DNA of 64,000 nt from Meandrina meandrites (taxonomy: Eukaryota; Cnidaria; Anthozoa; Scleractinia; Meandrinidae), in NCBI GenBank assembly GCA_963693305.1, contig OY855903.1, positions 31,401,598 to 31,465,597 of the forward strand, in the 5' to 3' direction. A program made the translations under genes and the position numbers. Shown piece after piece: positions 60,994 through 64,000 of the stretch. Under the pieces are notes generated by a model, which saw only the letters and a list, made by a program, of their open reading frames with translations, was not told where the DNA came from and did not search any database. Position 1 is the stretch's first letter, and each line of letters opens with the position of its first letter.

Positions 60994-63119
60994 TTACGGC
61001 CGAATCGCAATTTTCATGAAATTGGGTGCTCACTATTCAAATCGGCGCACAAGCGGTCCCCGAGCTCAGATCATGAGAAAATCAATTTTTACGGCCGAAT
61101 CGCAATTTTCATGAAATTGGGTGCTCACTGTTCAAATCGGCGCACAAGCGGTCCCGGAGCTCAGATCATGAGAAAATCAATTTTTACGGCCGAATCGCAA
61201 TTTTCATGAAATTGGGTGCTCACTGTTCAAATCGGCGCACAAGCGGTCCCGGAGCTCAGATCATGAGAAAATCAATTTTTACGGCCGAATCGCAATTTTC
61301 ATGAAATTGGGTGCTCACTGCCCAAATCGGCGCCCAAGCGGTCCCGGAGCTCAGATCATGAGAAAATCAATTTTTACGGCCGAATCGCAATTTTCATGAA
61401 ATTGGGTGCTCACTGTTCAAATCGGCGCACAAGCGGTCACGGAGCTCAGATCATGAGAAAATCAATTTTTACGGCCGAATCGCAATTTTCATGAAATTGG
61501 GTGCTCACTGTTCAAATCGGCGCACAAGCGGTCCCCGAGCTCAGATCATGAGAAAATCAATTTTTACGGCCGAATCGCAATTTTCATGAAATTGGGTGCT
61601 AAATGTTCAAATCGGCGCAGAAGCGGTCCCCGAGCTCAGATCATGAGAAAATCAATTTTTACGGCCGAATCGCAATTTTCATGAAATTGGGTGCTCACTG
61701 CCCAAATCGGCGCAAAAGCGGTCCCCGAGCTCAGGTCATCAGAAAATCAATTTTTACTGCCGAATCGTAATTTTCATGAAATTGGGTGGTGACTGCCAAA
61801 ATCGGCGCACAAGCGGTCCCCGAGCTCAGATCATGAGAAAATTAATTTTTACGGCCGACTCGCACTTTTCATGAAATTGGGTGCTCACTGCCCAAATCGG
61901 CGCACAAGCGGTCCCGGAGCTCAGATCATGAGAAAATCAATTTTTACGGCCGAATCGCACTTTTCATGAAATTGGGTGCTCACTGTTCAAATCGGCGCAC
62001 AAGCGGTCCCGGAGCTCAGATCATGAGAAAATAAATTTTTACGGCCGAATCGCACTTTTCATGAAATTGGGTGCTCACTGTTCAAATCGGCGCACAAGCG
62101 GTCCCGGAGCTCAGATCATGAGAAAATAAATTTTTACGGCCGAATCGCAATTTTCATGAAATTGGGTGCTCACTGTTCAAATCGGCGCACAAGCGGTCCC
62201 CGTGCTTAGATCATGAGAAAATCAATTTTTACGGCCGAATCGCAATTTTCATGAAATTGGGTGCTCACTGCCCAAATCGGCGCCCAGGCGGTCCCGGAGC
62301 TCAGATCATGAGAAAATCAATTTTTACGGCCGAATCTCAATTTTCATGAAATTGGGTGCTCACTGTTCAAATCGGCGCACAAGCGGTCCACGAGCTCAGA
62401 TCATGAGAAAATCAATTTTTACGGCCGAATCGCAATTTTCATGAAATTGGGTGCTCACTGTTCAAATCGGCGCACAAGCGGTCCCCGAGCTCAGATCATG
62501 AGAAAATCAATTTTTACGGCCGAATCGCAATTTTCATGAAATTGGGTGCTCACTGCCCAAATCGGCGCACAAGCGGTCCCCGAGCTCAGATCATGAGAAA
62601 ATAAATTTTAACGGCCGAATCGCAATTTTCATGAAATTGGGTGCTGACTGCCAAAATCGGCGCACAAGCGGTCTCCGAGCTCAGATCATGAGAAAATAAA
62701 TTTTAACGGCCGAATCGCAATTTTCATGAAATTGGGTGCTCACTATTCAAATCGGCGCACAAGCGGTCCCCGAGCTCAGATCATGAGAAAATCAATTTTT
62801 ACGGCCGAATCGCAATTTTCATGAAATTGGGTGCTCACTGCCCAAATCGGCGCCCAAGCGGTCCCGGAGCTCAGATCATGAGAAAATCAATTTTTACGGC
62901 CGAATCGCAATTTTCATGAAATTGGGTGCTCACTGTTCAAATCGGCGCACAAGCGGTCACGGAGCTCAGATCATGAGAAAATCAATTTTTACGGCCGAAT
63001 CGCAATTTTCATGAAATTGGGTGCTCACTGTTCAAATCGGCGCACAAGCGGTCCCCGAGCTCAGATCATGAGAAAATCAATTTTTACGGCCGAATCGCAA
63101 TTTTCATGAAATTGGGTGC

Positions 63120-64000
63120 TAAATGTTCAAATCGGCGCAGAAGCGGTCCCCGAGCTCAGATCATGAGAAAATCAATTTTTACGGCCGAATCGCAATTTTC
63201 ATGAAATTGGGTGCTCACTGCCCAAATCGGCGCAAAAGCGGTCCCCGAGCTCAGGTCATCAGAAAATCAATTTTTACTGCCGAATCGCAATTTTTATGAA
63301 ATTGGGTGCTGACTGCCAAAATCGGCGCACAAGCGGTCCCCGAGCTCAGATCATGAGAAAATTAATTTTTACGGCCGAATCGCACTTTTCATGAAATTGG
63401 GTGCTCACTGCCCAAATCGGCGCACAAGCGGTCCCGGAGCTCAGATCATGAGAAAATTAATTTTTACGGCCGAATCGCACTTTTCATGAAATTGGGTGCT
63501 CACTGTTCAAATCGGCGCACAAGCGGTCCCGGAGCTCAGATCATGAGAAAATAAATTTTTACGGCCGAATCGCAATTTTCATGAAATTGGGTGCTCACTG
63601 TTCAAATCGGCGCACAAGCGGTCCCGGAGCTCAGATCATGAGAAAATAAATTTTTACGGCCGAATCGCAATTTTCATGAAATTGGGTGCTCACTGTTCAA
63701 ATCGGCGCACAAGCGGTCCCCGTGCTTAGATCATGAGAAAATCAATTTTTACGGCCGAATCGCAATTTTCATGAAATTGGGTGCTGACTGCCAAAATCGG
63801 CGCACAAGCGGTCTCCGAGCTCAGATCATGAGAAAATAAATTTTAACGGCCGAATCGCAATTTTCATGAAATTGGGTGCTGACTGCCAAAATCGGCGCAC
63901 AAGCGGTCCCCGAGCTCAGATCATGAGAAAATCAATTTTTACGGCCGAATCGAAATTTTCATGAAATTAGGTGCTCACTGCCCAAATCGGCGCACAAGCG
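63120..64000 (+). repeat. Segmental duplication S6, copy 3 (runs off the window)
   Basis: It matches 46306-47186 and 48301-49181. It carries CGCAATTTTTATG (63285), the paired TTAATTTTTA and AAATAAATTTTTA copies, CCCGTGCTTAG, TCTCCGAG and GAAATTTTC/TTAGG (63949). It is cut by the window edge, so the full length is unknown. Confidence 0.84.

Larger units (their letters stand above)
1..64000 (+). repeat. 95-bp satellite DNA array filling the window
   Basis: The same 95-bp unit recurs head to tail from the first base to the last. Starting from a TCAATTTTTACGG motif at 1, monomer starts fall at 1+95k up to 15486. After four single-base deletions the register continues to 63932, where a 69-bp partial copy runs off the window. 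This gives 673 complete monomers: 669 of 95 bp and four of 94 bp. No copy is inverted and no foreign sequence interrupts the array. Sampled neighbouring copies usually differ by a few substitutions. Both edges lie inside the array. Such long tandem arrays are known from eukaryotic centromeric or heterochromatic DNA. A centromeric role is inferred, since nothing in the sequence proves it. I do not recognise the monomer from a named satellite family. Confidence 0.98.
56036..64000 (+). repeat. Region 8: GTTC/CCAGG/CTAAATG section at the right end
   Basis: Satellite monomers only. CTAAATGTTC markers are at 57041, 60650, 61600 and 63120. The last two intervals are 950 and 1520 bp (10 and 16 monomers). 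The region contains the fourth 94-bp monomer, the second copy of duplication S5 and, at its end, the third copy of the S6 start. The array runs past the right edge in the middle of a monomer. Confidence 0.82.

Noticed and set aside
1..64000. CRISPR array, because a conserved about 60-bp part alternates with a variable about 32-bp part
   Set aside because: The variable parts are a few recurring variants of one sequence and not unique spacers. The unit is too long, and there are no cas genes or leader.
1..64000. Bacterial or phage origin of the window
   Set aside because: There are no genes over 64 kb, and a tandem array of this size and uniformity is not expected in a prokaryotic chromosome or phage.
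1..64000. CENP-B box in the monomer
   Set aside because: On the reverse strand TTCGGCCGTAAAAATTG has the TTCG start but lacks the required A and CGGG at the proper spacing. No other match was seen on either strand.
1..64000. Transposon or retroelement remains
   Set aside because: No terminal inverted or long terminal repeats, poly-A tails, target-site duplications or polymerase-like frames are seen. Monomer register is unbroken apart from the four 1-bp deletions.
1..64000. tRNA, rRNA or other structured RNA genes
   Set aside because: No cloverleaf, rRNA core motif or RNA polymerase III box pair is visible. The small inverted repeats are too short to support a structured RNA call.

Overview
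The whole 64,000-base window is one satellite DNA array. It consists of 673 complete head-to-tail copies of a 95-bp monomer plus a 69-bp partial copy at the right edge. All copies share one orientation. I found no unique sequence, protein-coding gene, RNA gene, transposon or other break. Monomers begin at position 1 and stay in 95-bp register throughout, except for four monomers of 94 bp (starting at 15486, 16150, 40944 and 57663). Both window ends lie inside the array, so its true size is larger.

An uninterrupted satellite of this size points to a eukaryotic chromosome, most likely centromeric, pericentromeric or other constitutive heterochromatin. I do not recognise the monomer from any named family and cannot assign a species. 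The consensus (for example bases 1806-1900) is about 48% GC with seven CpG dinucleotides, so it is not CpG-depleted. Each monomer has a 10-bp palindrome (TTTCATGAAA), a second TCATGA, a CGGCCG and a GAGCTC. Its short A/T tracts are spaced at roughly multiples of 10 bp. Ninety-five bp is close to nine helical turns, and a dimer of 190 bp is close to a nucleosome repeat.

Monomers differ mainly in one stretch, consensus positions about 45-76, and fall into recurring classes. I name them by the bases at positions 49-52 or nearby: GCCC, GTTC, ACCC (usually with GGTG downstream), ATTC, a GCTGAC...GCCA class, and a CTAAATGTTC...GCAGAAG class. The order of classes shows nested higher-order repeats (HORs) and segmental duplications. 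By region: 1-10.3 kb is rich in the GCTGAC class, with many 0.7-2 kb duplications. 10.3-13.3 kb is rich in GTTC and CCAGG types. 13.3-22.8 kb is a mosaic with a 664-bp tandem duplication and a 2-kb copy of the 1.7-3.7 kb segment. 22.8-28.8 kb has a 13-mer tandem pair followed by a 17-mer tandem pair. 28.8-40.3 kb has 16-mer, 5-mer and 12-mer HORs. 40.3-54 kb holds a 15-mer HOR and its expanded or shuffled forms. 54-56 kb is an island resembling 25-29 kb. 56-64 kb repeats the later families, including a 2.3-kb segment also found 22.5 kb upstream.

No genes act together here. The biological content is the array's architecture: repeated in-register unequal exchange or conversion, homogenisation, and a probable structural or centromeric role. 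The only open reading frames of notable length (about 60-92 codons) are chance read-throughs of the repeat, and their origin can be explained base by base. All alignments were made by eye, so duplication boundaries are approximate (about +/-50 bp) unless stated otherwise.
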